Below the pieces are notes generated by a model, which saw only the letters and a program-made list of their open reading frames with translations, searched no databases and was not told the origin of the DNA. Position numbers and translations under genes: made by a program. A DNA stretch of 64,000 bases. Source: CAIURC01 sp043777315. Lineage in GTDB: Bacteria; Verrucomicrobiota; Verrucomicrobiia; Chthoniobacterales; Chthoniobacteraceae. Numbering within the stretch: the first letter of the stretch is position 1; each line of letters begins with the position of its first letter. The stretch lies in the NCBI GenBank assembly GCA_043777315.1, contig JAYVPW010000066.1, positions 1 to 64,000 on the forward strand. The letters run 5' to 3'. Below are positions 8,826-22,600 of this stretch, in pieces.

Positions 8826-9499
8826 TAGTAAACGCTTTTATTATAGTCAGTGCGGGCGTTCCGCATCAGTGTTGTATTGTAAAACGAGGTGCCGTTAATG
8901 CCGGATTGATCACTGCCCGAGGCTCTGAATCGCGGGTTGAAATTGATCCTGATTTTCACCTCGGCGACTCTCTTGAGATAGGTGCTGGAGAGATTGAAGG
9001 TCGTGCCGGCGTTAGGGTCAACGGCTGAGTCCGTCGCGGTTAGTTGAAAGTCCGCGACGTTCACTGCCAGCGCCATGTTGGTTCCATTTTGCTGGCGATA
9101 CATGATCCCGTTTGAGAGGTAGTATATTACCGTCGATGTGGCCGTCGCAGGTGTCGTCGTGGTATCCTTATAAGTAACCGTTCCATTCTTGTTGACGACT
9201 GGAATCCGAGGCGCCCGGGCGTTGTCGTAAAAATTTGGCAGGCTCATCGTGACGACGGTCGATGATCCTGTTCCGGTAAACGCGACGCTTAGTGCTGACC
9301 TTAAGTCTTGAGAGATATAGTCAGAGATACGCATCTCATCCGCGTGATTGGTGGAATAATCGGATGTCGCAAAAAAATTTCGCTGCAACGCGACGAAACC
9401 CATCATTAAAGCTCCGCTCATGACAGACATGATCGAAGTCGCAACCATCAACTCGACCAGAGTGAAGGCCCGACTAGTGATTTTAAATTTTGTCAGCAT
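8825..9499 (-). CDS. Prepilin-type N-methylation protein (PilW/GspJ-like)
   Basis: This 224-residue protein has a short basic leader ending SRA, then FTLVELMVATSIMSVM. That is the class III prepilin signature, with Glu at position +5 and a hydrophobic alpha-1 helix. The residue before the cleavage point is Ala, not the usual Gly. The rest looks like the minor-pilin globular head (ADFQLTATDS, VAEVKIRINFNPRF). It lies 9 nt downstream of the PilV-like gene and overlaps the PilX-like gene by one base, so the three form one operon. It could equally belong to a type II secretion pseudopilus. Confidence 0.82.
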   Translation of the reverse strand: MLTKFKITSRAFTLVELMVATSIMSVMSGALMMGFVALQRNFFATSDYSTNHADEMRISDYISQDLRSALSVAFTGTGSSTVVTMSLPNFYDNARAPRIPVVNKNGTVTYKDTTTTPATATSTVIYYLSNGIMYRQQNGTNMALAVNVADFQLTATDSAVDPNAGTTFNLSSTYLKRVAEVKIRINFNPRFRASGSDQSGINGTSFYNTTLMRNARTDYNKSVY

Positions 9500-9508
9500 A
9501 GTAAGTCT

Positions 9509-10105
9509 CTATTTTGCGACTCCACCCTTGCCGAGGATGGCCACGGTCTGTCTGGTGTGGGTTCTGTTGTTTGGGATACCGATCCATGTCGCGCTCCATA
9601 CGATCTTTATGGCATCCTCGCCGAGTAGAGAAGTATTTGAAGTGCTGGCGGCTTGGACGTTCGCGGATCGGGTAAACAAGTTGGTGGACGCGGTAGCGCT
9701 GTTGTAGGGTTCGACGGTTACCGTCTCTACGAGTTTTGCAAGAGTTTCGGAGCCATCAGCACTCACGTTAAGAATGTTGTCTCTCAGCCATGTGGGATTC
9801 GTGATTCGTTGCCAATTCGCAATCCGCATTTGCTCGACTCTTTGCTGGAGAACCTGACTGGCTGAAGCTTCGTCGCGGGACATCCGTAGGATGGACATTG
9901 TCTGCGAATTGAGAACGAAGACACCGCCGAGGGAGACGGCGATGATCCCGCAGGCGATCACGCTTTCCAGAATTGTGAAAGCATCGCGGGCACGTCGCCG
10001 GAGCTGAAATCCCCTCCGAGGGACCGGTTCGGTTGAATTGTTCCGCTCATCACTGCGAGCGTGCTCGAGCGGGAGCGGATGAGAAACGGGAGGCATCGCG
10101 TTCAT
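9509..10105 (-). CDS. Prepilin-type protein (PilV/GspI-like)
   Basis: The 198-residue product (ATG at 10105) has a long polar leader of about 45 residues, rich in Arg and His, then FTILESVIACGIIAVSLGGV with Glu at +5. Ala again replaces Gly before the cleavage site. The downstream part (DEASASQVLQQRVEQMR) continues the amphipathic helix typical of PilV. Start choice is uncertain: GTG at 10114 and ATG at 10096 are possible. It is the first gene of the pilin-like operon, and its promoter probably lies in the gap to 10277. Confidence 0.78.
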   Translation of the reverse strand: MNAMPPVSHPLPLEHARSDERNNSTEPVPRRGFQLRRRARDAFTILESVIACGIIAVSLGGVFVLNSQTMSILRMSRDEASASQVLQQRVEQMRIANWQRITNPTWLRDNILNVSADGSETLAKLVETVTVEPYNSATASTNLFTRSANVQAASTSNTSLLGEDAIKIVWSATWIGIPNNRTHTRQTVAILGKGGVAK

Positions 10106-10277
10106 GCAAAGCACCTAACACACCGCGGATCGGGATGCAACCTTGCGCGTCCTACGAGCTAAATTTTGTCGCTCCGTTATTGGCACTCAACCGCCGCCCG
10201 TGCCCTGCGAATCCAATGGTTTTGTCGTTCAATCCTTTCCACCCACCCGTTGTTCGGGCTAGAACAGCCGCCCTTTT

Positions 10278-11357
10278 ATGAGCCACAAAATGAATGCTGC
10301 GGTCGTCGGATGCGGGATCGGGAAGAGCCACATGCTCGCCTTTCAGAAGGTGCCGGAGCTGTTTGAACTCGGGGCGATTTGCGATCTGGATGGGCCGAAG
10401 ACGCAGGCGATGGCAGATGAGCTGAAGGTGCCGAAGACTTACACTTCGCTCGCCGATCTCTGCGCCGATCCGGCAGTCGATGTCATCGATCTGGCGACGC
10501 CGCCGCATCTGCATTTCGCGCAAATCCAGCAGGTGCTCGCGGCGGGGAAACACGTGATCTGCGAGAAGCCGCTGGTCCCTTCGCTGAGCCATGTCGATCA
10601 GCTCGTGGAGATCGAAAGGGCGAGCGGCCGGCGCATCCTGCCGATCTTCCAATACCGCTACGGGCACGGCTTGCAGAAGCTGAAGCTGCTCGTCGATCGC
10701 GGGCTCGCGGGGAAGCCGCACACGGTGAATATCGAGACTTCGTGGCGGCGGCGGGACGATTATTACGCGATCGCGTGGCGGGGGAAATGGAAGACGGAGC
10801 TCGGCGGCTGCTGCCTGACGCATTCGATCCACGCGCACGATATTCTGACCTACATCAATGGCCCGGTGGCGCGCGTCTATGCGCGCTGCGCGACGCGGGT
10901 GAACCCGGTGGAAGTGGAGGATTGCGCGGCGATCACCTTTGAGATGGCGGATGGTTCGCTCTGCGGCTCGACGACGACGCTCGGCCGCGCGGACGAGATT
11001 TCGCGGCACAGTTTCGTCTTCGAGCGGCTGAGCGCGGACAGCAATCTGCGGCCGTACGACAGCCCCGGCGACCCGTGGTTTTTCAAGGGAGACACGCCCG
11101 CGATCCAGGCGGAGATCGACGCGGCGCTGGCGGAATTCGTGCCCGAGCCGGAGCACTATCAGGGGCAGTTCGCGCGCTTCCACCGCGCCCTCGCCGACGG
11201 CACCGAACTCCCCGCGACCCTCGCCGACGCGCGTCGATCGCTGGAGCTAATCACCGCGATCTACCACTCCGCCGACACGGGGGAACCGGTCGAATTGCCG
11301 ATCACCGCCGACCACCCGAAATACGCCGACTGGACCCCCGCGAAATACCGGGAGTAG
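10278..11357 (+). CDS. Gfo/Idh/MocA family oxidoreductase
   Basis: This 359-residue NAD(P)-dependent sugar or polyol dehydrogenase-like protein starts with a Rossmann fold (AAVVGCGIGKSHMLAF). The EKP motif (ICEKPLVPS), where Lys is the usual catalytic residue, lies near residue 98. The C-terminal domain contains the substrate-binding region with LTHSIHAHDIL. The family acts on many substrates, such as inositol, glucose-fructose and UDP-sugars, so no specific reaction can be named. It stands alone between the divergent pilin operon and gltB. An alternative ATG lies 12 nt downstream. Confidence 0.9.
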   Translation: MSHKMNAAVVGCGIGKSHMLAFQKVPELFELGAICDLDGPKTQAMADELKVPKTYTSLADLCADPAVDVIDLATPPHLHFAQIQQVLAAGKHVICEKPLVPSLSHVDQLVEIERASGRRILPIFQYRYGHGLQKLKLLVDRGLAGKPHTVNIETSWRRRDDYYAIAWRGKWKTELGGCCLTHSIHAHDILTYINGPVARVYARCATRVNPVEVEDCAAITFEMADGSLCGSTTTLGRADEISRHSFVFERLSADSNLRPYDSPGDPWFFKGDTPAIQAEIDAALAEFVPEPEHYQGQFARFHRALADGTELPATLADARRSLELITAIYHSADTGEPVELPITADHPKYADWTPAKYRE

Positions 11358-11375
11358 GGCGCGCAGCCGCCCTCG

Positions 11376-11520
11376 GGTAGCGCACTCGTCCCGAGTGCTG
11401 GTCGAGGCGTCCCGCCTCGACGAACTTTTTTCAACGCGCCCGTCTCTTGCAGTCCTCGCCGGTTTGGAAAGTTCGTTTCGGCGGGACGCCGAAACCAGCA
11501 CTCGGGACGAGTGCGCTACC
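11376..11520. repeat. GGTAGCGCACTCG palindromic element, copy 1 of 3
   Basis: The outer arms GGTAGCGCACTCGTCCCGAG and CTCGGGACGAGTGCGCTACC are exact reverse complements. Just inside them are small hairpins, GAGGCGTCCCGCCTC and TTCGGCGGGACGCCGAA, that differ between the two sides but keep the GGCGTCCCGCC core. The element ends 6 nt from the gltB stop, so it could act as its 3' fold. Other copies are at 30638-30780 and 62397-62558. Confidence 0.88.
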
Positions 11521-11525
11521 GGGAG

Positions 11526-16193
<4,668 letters not shown>

Positions 16194-16463
16194 AAGTGGA
16201 AAACCGGTTGGGATTCGGGCGTGGAAAGTAGGGTGAGGAAGTCGCCATTCAAGACGAGAGTTCGCGGCGATGTGAATATTTCGTGACGGAAAAATGCCGG
16301 AAGCTGTCGGGGTTCGACAGAATACGACGCCGAAACGACGCAAATGGGCGGTGGTGGTCGGCGATCATATTTCCATTTTCTCGTGAAAAAAAACTGTCGC
16401 CAAGCGTCGGCGGCTCTGTCTGATTCCGTCCTTTTTTCCCCGCAAACCGGCAATTTTCCACCT
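16194..16463. promoter_or_regulatory. Shared divergent promoter region of gltB and the Lrp-like gene
   Basis: These 270 bp separate two divergent start codons and are locally AT-rich compared with the genes. Two similar AT-flanked dyads stand out: ATTTCGTGACGGAAAAAT (about 16278-16295) and ATTTTCTCGTGAAAAAAAA (about 16375-16393), both containing TCGTGA followed by an A-run. Lrp/AsnC proteins commonly bind several such sites between divergent genes. That these are operators is inference. Confidence 0.4.
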
Positions 16464-17042
16464 ATGAAAGAACTCGACGAACAGGAACGGCTCATCGTCC
16501 GCGAACTCATCCGCGATCCCCGCGAAAGTGACAACGCGATTGGAGAAAAAACCGGGGTCAATGTGCGCACCGTCGGGCGCAAACGGCAGCGGCTCGAGGA
16601 GGGCGGAATGCTCTCGTATTTCACGAATCTCGACCTCTCGCCGCACGGCACCGGGCAGTTCACGACGCGCCATCTTTACACGATCAAATTTCGCATCGGC
16701 GTGACTTACAAACAGCTCGTCGAGGACATCCAGCGCGAGCCGTTCGTGCGCTCGATTTTCACGGAGGTGATCTTTGAAAGTCACATCGCGGAGATCGACG
16801 GAAAGCTCGCGATGCTGCTGTTCATCGACGGCGCGAGCGAGACCGAGATCGTCCAGACGGTGCAGGAAAAACTGATCCCCAGCCTCCTGCGAAATCACGG
16901 CGAAAACTCGATCGAGGAAATCCAAACCGTGCGCGTGCTCGCGCCGGTGCGGGTGATGCGAAACTACGTGCTGCCCGTGAATATGGAGCGGGGCTACATC
17001 CGCAAGGATTGGCCGGACGAGGCGATCTACGTCGGGAAGTAA
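16464..17042 (+). CDS. Lrp/AsnC-like transcriptional regulator
   Basis: The 192-residue protein starts MKELDEQERLIVRELIRDPR, with a winged helix-turn-helix over about residues 3-50 (SDNAIGEKTGVNVRTVGRKR). A C-terminal alpha/beta domain follows that resembles an AsnC ligand-binding fold. The ATG at 16464 matches the start of the helix-turn-helix; upstream sequence in the frame is not protein-like. Because it is divergent from gltB, it may sense an amino acid or nitrogen signal and control glutamate synthesis; that link is inference from position. Confidence 0.78.
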   Translation: MKELDEQERLIVRELIRDPRESDNAIGEKTGVNVRTVGRKRQRLEEGGMLSYFTNLDLSPHGTGQFTTRHLYTIKFRIGVTYKQLVEDIQREPFVRSIFTEVIFESHIAEIDGKLAMLLFIDGASETEIVQTVQEKLIPSLLRNHGENSIEEIQTVRVLAPVRVMRNYVLPVNMERGYIRKDWPDEAIYVGK

Positions 17043-17046
17043 GGCT

Positions 17047-17102
17047 GGAGCGCGGCGCGCCGTCGCCGCCCGATCTCGCGCTGACGGAGCAGCGCGCTCC
17101 AC
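17047..17102. repeat. Inverted repeat between convergent genes
   Basis: TGGAGCGCGGCGCGCC on the left pairs with GCGCGCTCCA on the right, between the convergent Lrp-like and rnhA genes. It may act as a two-way terminator, though no clear T-run follows on either strand. Confidence 0.4.
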
Positions 17103-17129
17103 CGGGAATGTCTGCCTCAAAGAAACGAT

Positions 17130-17651
17130 CTACGGCAGCAACTCGGGCACCGTCAGCGGCTCGCGAGCTGCGGCGAACTCCGCCAGCAGCGCGCGCAATT
17201 GCTCCGGCCGGAACTGCTTTTTCACCGCCGCAATCGCCGCGCCCGCGAGCACATCGCACCGCTCATTCCCGGCATGTCCGACATGCCCGCGCAGCCATTT
17301 CCACTCGATCCGATGCCGGCTCGCCGCGGTGTCGAGCGCGCGCCAGAGGTCTTCGTTTTTCACCGGCTTTTTCGCGGAGGTCATCCAGCCGCGCGCTTTC
17401 CACGAGCGCAGCCATTTCGTGATCCCATCGCGGACGTACGTGGAGTCGGTGAAAAACTCGACTTCGCACGGCTCGGTTAGCGCCTCCAGCGCACGGATGG
17501 CCGCGAGCAATTCCATCCGATTATTGGTCGTCGCCGGCTCGCTGCCGCTGATTTCCTTCACCCGCCCGCCGCACTCCAGCACCGCCGCCCAGCCCCCCGG
17601 CCCGGGATTTCCCTCGCACCCGCCGTCGCTGTGAATCGTGACCTTTTTCAC
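17130..17651 (-). CDS. rnhA: Ribonuclease HI
   Basis: Degrades the RNA strand of RNA-DNA hybrids. The 173-residue product shows the four catalytic acidic residues: Asp in HSDGGCEGNPG, Glu in NNRMELLAA, Asp in FFTDSTYV and Asp in GNERCDVLA. GITKWLRSWKARGWM is the usual basic protrusion. The GTG start at 17651 overlaps the tyrS stop by 4 nt (GTGA), so translation is probably coupled. The C-terminal tail of about 25 residues after the last catalytic Asp is a little longer than usual. Confidence 0.95.
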   Translation of the reverse strand: MKKVTIHSDGGCEGNPGPGGWAAVLECGGRVKEISGSEPATTNNRMELLAAIRALEALTEPCEVEFFTDSTYVRDGITKWLRSWKARGWMTSAKKPVKNEDLWRALDTAASRHRIEWKWLRGHVGHAGNERCDVLAGAAIAAVKKQFRPEQLRALLAEFAAAREPLTVPELLP

Positions 17652-18817
17652 GCCACGCGCACGGCGTGTTTTTTGTCCAGCCGCAGCACGTCGCCGGCGT
17701 GAAAAAGGATCGTCGTTTTCGGATCGATCACCTTCTCGCCCTTGATCTGCACGCTCCCTTGCTCCACCAGCCGCCGCGCGTCGCTGCGCGATTTCGTGAC
17801 CTGAAAACATTGCGCGTAGCCCGCGACGATCACCGACAAAAGGTCCGGCGCCACGCCCTCCAACCGCACCTCCGGCAGGTCCGCGTGCTCGAGATCGCGC
17901 TTGCTGAACCGCGTGTTGAATTCCGCCAGCGCCGCCTCCGCATCCGCGCGCGAGTGGTAGCGCTCGACGATCCGAAACCCGAGCTGCTTCTTCGCCTCCA
18001 TCGGATGAATCGCCGGCACTTCCTCGCCGAGCAGCAGCAAATAATACCGCGCCATCAGCGTGTCGCTGATGCTCATCAGCTTTCCAAACATCTCCGCCGG
18101 CGCCTCGCTCACGCCGACGTAATTTCCGAGGCTTTTCGACATTTTCTGCACGCCATCCAGCCCCTCGAGCAGCGGCATCAAAAAGACGACCTGCTCCGGC
18201 TGCCCCTCCTCGCGCTGCAAATCGCGCCCGACGAGAATGTTGAAAAGCTGATCCGTCCCGCCGAGCTCCACATCGGCCTTGATCATCACCGAATCCCATC
18301 CCTGCATGATCGGATACTGAATCTCGTGCAAATGCACCGGCTCGCCGCGCTCGATCCGGCCCCGGAAATCCTCGCGCTGCAACATCTGCTGCAGCGTCAC
18401 CCGCGCGTTGAGCCGCATCACCTGCTCGAAGCTCATCATCTCAAACCACTCGCCGTTGAAGACCGTTTTCGTCCGCGCCGGATCGAGGATTTTGAACGCC
18501 TGCTGCTGAAAACTTTTCGCGTTCGTCATCACCTGATCGTGCGAAAGCTGCGGCCTCGTTTTCGACCTTCCCGACGGATCGCCGACCATCGCCGTGAAGT
18601 CGCCGATGATCAAAATGGCCTGATGCCCGAGGTCTTGAAACTGCCGCAGCTTTTGCAGCGCGACGGTGAATCCGAGATGGATGTCCGGCGACGTCGGGTC
18701 CACCCCGAGCTTGATATTCAGCGGCCGTCCGAGCCGCAATTTTGCCAGCAATTCCGCTTCGTTTAGAATCTGGGCCGCTCCTCGTTTGAGAAGCGCGAGC
18801 TGCGTATCGAATGGCAT
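17648..18817 (-). CDS. tyrS: Tyrosyl-tRNA synthetase
   Basis: Charges tRNA-Tyr with tyrosine. The 389-residue product has the class I signature as DIHLGFTVALQ (HIGH equivalent) and KMSKSLGNYVG (KMSKS). A C-terminal S4 RNA-binding domain begins near VTKSRSDARRLVEQGSVQI. The HLGF form and overall length suggest the TyrZ-like subtype. The start at 18817 is the first ATG giving a family-like N-terminus. It is followed by rnhA with a 4-nt overlap. Confidence 0.95.
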   Translation of the reverse strand: MPFDTQLALLKRGAAQILNEAELLAKLRLGRPLNIKLGVDPTSPDIHLGFTVALQKLRQFQDLGHQAILIIGDFTAMVGDPSGRSKTRPQLSHDQVMTNAKSFQQQAFKILDPARTKTVFNGEWFEMMSFEQVMRLNARVTLQQMLQREDFRGRIERGEPVHLHEIQYPIMQGWDSVMIKADVELGGTDQLFNILVGRDLQREEGQPEQVVFLMPLLEGLDGVQKMSKSLGNYVGVSEAPAEMFGKLMSISDTLMARYYLLLLGEEVPAIHPMEAKKQLGFRIVERYHSRADAEAALAEFNTRFSKRDLEHADLPEVRLEGVAPDLLSVIVAGYAQCFQVTKSRSDARRLVEQGSVQIKGEKVIDPKTTILFHAGDVLRLDKKHAVRVA

Positions 18818-18930
18818 GTTGGGAGTAAAAAAAGATCGGCGGTGAAGCGCTCCATTACCCGAATCGCAACCTCCCCGTCGATACACGGATGCCCGCTTTT
18901 TTCGTCTCCCGCCCGCCCCGCCCACGGCGC

Positions 18931-19563
18931 TTACTTGTTCTTGTTCAACAAGTCCCGCACGTCGTCGATCGTCTTCAATTCCCGCAAGTCGTTCGTGTAA
19001 CGCGGCTGATTGTTCGGATCGAGCGCGGTGTGCAGCTTCTCGCTTTCCTTGCCCAAATACGGCCGATGCGCATTCGGCATTTCACGCGTCGCCGCGCTCT
19101 GCCCCGCCTCGCGCGCATCGTTCACCGCGAGCGTTTTCGTGTCCGCCGCTTTCATCGCATTCGGGATTTCGTACTGGCCGCGGGTCGGCCCTTCTTTCGT
19201 GGCGAATTTTCGATCCGCCGCGCTCGCCAGCTTTGTGCCGTAAAAATCGCGCGTGTTGTAGGTCGTCGCCGCGGTCTTTCTGTCGGAGTAAAAAGTCTTC
19301 GTCTGCACCGTCCCCGCGTTGTAACCGCGCATCCCCGCCGTCGAGTTCTGCTTCGGATCAAATGTGCGCGTGTAATCCGGCACCAACACCGCCGCCCCGC
19401 GCGCCGACGTGACATCACCACGATCCAGCGCCCGCATCCGCTGCCCCTCCACCGCGCGGCTGTTCTCCGACAATCCCGCGCCCTCTTTTTTCGCGCCTCC
19501 CGACGCGCAACCCGCCACCGCCAGCGCGAGCAAAAGGGAGGCGAACACGGGAGGAAAATTCAC
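18931..19563 (-). CDS. Putative lipoprotein, function unknown
   Basis: This 210-residue protein has a lipoprotein signal peptide with lipobox LAVAGC, so Cys18 or so is probably lipidated. The mature part is hydrophilic, rich in Lys, Arg and Asn, with no recognised domain. It lies between tyrS and the giant TPR gene on the same strand. I do not recognise a family. Confidence 0.7.
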   Translation of the reverse strand: MNFPPVFASLLLALAVAGCASGGAKKEGAGLSENSRAVEGQRMRALDRGDVTSARGAAVLVPDYTRTFDPKQNSTAGMRGYNAGTVQTKTFYSDRKTAATTYNTRDFYGTKLASAADRKFATKEGPTRGQYEIPNAMKAADTKTLAVNDAREAGQSAATREMPNAHRPYLGKESEKLHTALDPNNQPRYTNDLRELKTIDDVRDLLNKNK

Positions 19564-19607
19564 GCGCGAGCCATGCCATGCGCGCGGCTCCCGCGCAAGT
19601 CCGGGGC

Positions 19608-22600
19608 TCAGCGTCCGAGCTCCATCAGGATCTGTTGCGCGACCGCGAGTCCGATTCCGCGCGGACCGCTCTTCGCCTGCTCCGACAAACAGGCATGTCT
19701 CGCGGCGGCGATCCGCTCCGGCTCCGAGAGAAATTTTCCGATCTCATCGTCGAAGCGCTCGAGCCGCCCCGTCGCTTTTAGAAACGCGACGATCTCTCCG
19801 TATTCGCGATTCCCCATATTTCGAAAGCCAATCCGCAGCGCTTTCGCCGCCCGCGCAAGCTCGCCCTGAGCGGTGAGCAGCCGCGCGTAATCGAGGAACA
19901 CGCGATACCGCCGGACACCGGGATCGCCCGTGATCGCCTGCTCGAACAGCGCCCGCGCGCGATCGGTCGCGCCGCATTCGGCGAAGGCTTGCGCGACGTT
20001 TCCCGCAACCTCGTCTTCAAAAACCGCACGCGCGCCCAACTCCTCCAGCACCCGCACCGCCTCCGCGCGACGCCCCAGCCGATTCAGCGCCAGCGCCCAC
20101 TCCAGCATCCGCGCCGAGTCGAGCGGGTTCAGCCGCGCGAGCCGCTCCCGCGCGGCCACGGCGAGCTCCGGGCGCGCCGCATCCGTGAGAATTTGCGTCA
20201 CTTTCAGCGCCCCGGCTTCCGTCAAGTTTCGGTCGGCGAGCAGTCTCGCGCAGACGGCTTCCGCCCCACGCGGATCGCCGCGCGCGAGCCGCCATTCCAG
20301 CAACGCCACGCCGGCGACGAGTGAACCCGCGCCCTCGTCCCACTCGTCCGCGAGCTCGCTCGCGAACGTTTTTTCCAACCCGAGCCGGGAAACCTGCCGC
20401 AGCGCGAGACCGAAATATCCGTCCAACAATTCGACATCGTCTCCCGCCATCCGCCGGAGCCGCCGCAGCTCGTGCATGATCACGCCACGATCGTCCGCCG
20501 GCGTGAGCAGCTCGATGAGCCTGGTTTGCAGCGGAAATCCCGCCCGCGCATCCGGCGCTTTCGCGAGCGCGTTTCGGAGCGAGCTGCGCGCGGCTTGCAG
20601 CTCGCCGATTTGCGCCAGTCGCTCGGCAAAAAGCAGCGTCGCCGCGACGTGATTCGAGGCGGGCAGGCGCTCCATCGCGGCGAAAGCGTCCTCCATCCGG
20701 CCCGCCTGCAGATAGAGTTGCGCGAGCCTCGGGTCCGTCTCCGCGGCGCTGCTTTTTTCGAGAAGATCGATCGCCGCGGGCACACGTCCCTGCGCTTCCA
20801 GCACTGCCGCCAGCGCCACGCGGGCGCCCGCATTCGCCGCCTCGAATCCGAGAACTTTCCGATAAACGGATTCGGCGAGATCGAGCCGACCCGCGTGCTC
20901 GTGCAGTTGCGCCAGCCGCAGCAGCAAACGCGAATCGCGGGTCGATCTCTCGATGCACTGATCGAGAACGGCGCGCGCCTGCGCCGCATTGCCACGGCTC
21001 TCCAGCGCATCGACGAGCTGCAACGTCAGATCGCGATTCGCCGCGTCATTCATCGCGAAAAATCCGTCGCGCACGCAGCGGGTCAGCACCTGCTCCGTCG
21101 TGCCCGCATCGCCCGCGGTTCGGCACGCATTCAGCAGATTCCGCAGCGCGTGCGGGTTCGCCGGCTCGCGCTCCCACAGCCGGCGGAAAATCGCGATGCT
21201 CTGCGTTTGCGCGCCCATCGCATCGAGCGCTTCAGCGAGCGGCAGCAGTCCCTCCATTCCCGAAGCGCGGGCATATTCAGCGCTCAACGCCTCCGCTTCG
21301 AGCGCCGTCGCGCGGATCATTTTCATCGCCGCGAGACGCGTCCGAATTTCGAGCACGCGCGCACCGACCTGCTCTTTCCGTGGGTTCGTTTGCAGGCGGA
21401 TGAGTGCCTCGTCCGCGAGCGCGTTCTCCCACAAAAATCGCGCGAGCGAATCGAGCTTCCACTCCTGCAACTGCACGCCGGCATCCAGCACGAAGTTCCA
21501 ATATCGCGACGCCGAATTGCCCGTGTCGTCATCCGCGATCTGCGAAATGGGTCGCAGCTCCAGCAGGCGGTGAAGCTGCTCCCGCGCGGCGGATTCCTCA
21601 CCCGCGAGCCCGTGCAGCAATGCGCCGCAAATGGCCGCGTGCACAGGTTTCGCGGGATCGAGCCGGCGCAAAAAACCCGCCGCAAAGCTGCCGCGCTCCG
21701 CCTCCGGCAACAGCAGAAAATACTCGCGCAAGGCATGGTAAACCGGTGCCTCGAACGCCTCACCGGCACCGTCGATCGAAGCCCGCAAAACCCGGCGCGC
21801 GGCATCTGCATCGCCGAGGTAGAGATACCAATGCGCGAGCTCCAGGCCGTAGCCGGGACGCTGGGTCGTGAGCGTGTCGAAGATCCGCTGCCCGAGCTGC
21901 GTGGCTTCGCGAAAGTGCGCGCGATTGGCGAACGTGATCGCCGCCTGCCACAGACGGGTTTGGTGGGTGCGCGGGAACAGTTTTTCGAGCAGCGCGGGAT
22001 CGGGGCGCCCGCCGTTGATTTGCAAATATTCCGCCAGCGCGACGAAGAGATAATCGCGATCTGCGGTCGAACGGCCGGCGTCGTGCAGCCAGGCGGCGAG
22101 CCGGTCGAATTCGCCGGTTTGCAGCGCGAACCAGATGAACGCCTGCTTCGCCTGCGCGGCGATTTCTTTCCGGCCCATCAGGCGCTCCACAAGATCGAGG
22201 AGCGGCCCGCTCGCTCCGGCGTGAAACAAGGCCCAGAGCGCCTCGCCGGGCGATTGCTCCGCGGAATTCCGCCAGCGCGCGACCCACTGCGCGAGCGCCG
22301 CGGGGTCGGACTTTGCCACCACGCAGCGAGCCAAATCCCGGATCGCGCGCAGCGGCAAATCCGACTCGGGTTTTGCGCCCGCGGGCTCCTCGACCCAGAA
22401 ACTGCGCAGCGCGCGCAGGGCTTCCGCCGTCGGCTTTCCGCCGCGCATTTTCACCGTGCTCAGATACGCATTTTGCAGGCGTCCAGCGTCCTCGGGTTTC
22501 AACGAAGGAAATCGAATTGGGTCACCGGATTTCTCCGGCGGCGAATGGCGCAAAATTTCCTCCAGACATTGCTCCGCCTCCGCCGTCGCGCCGGATTCCG

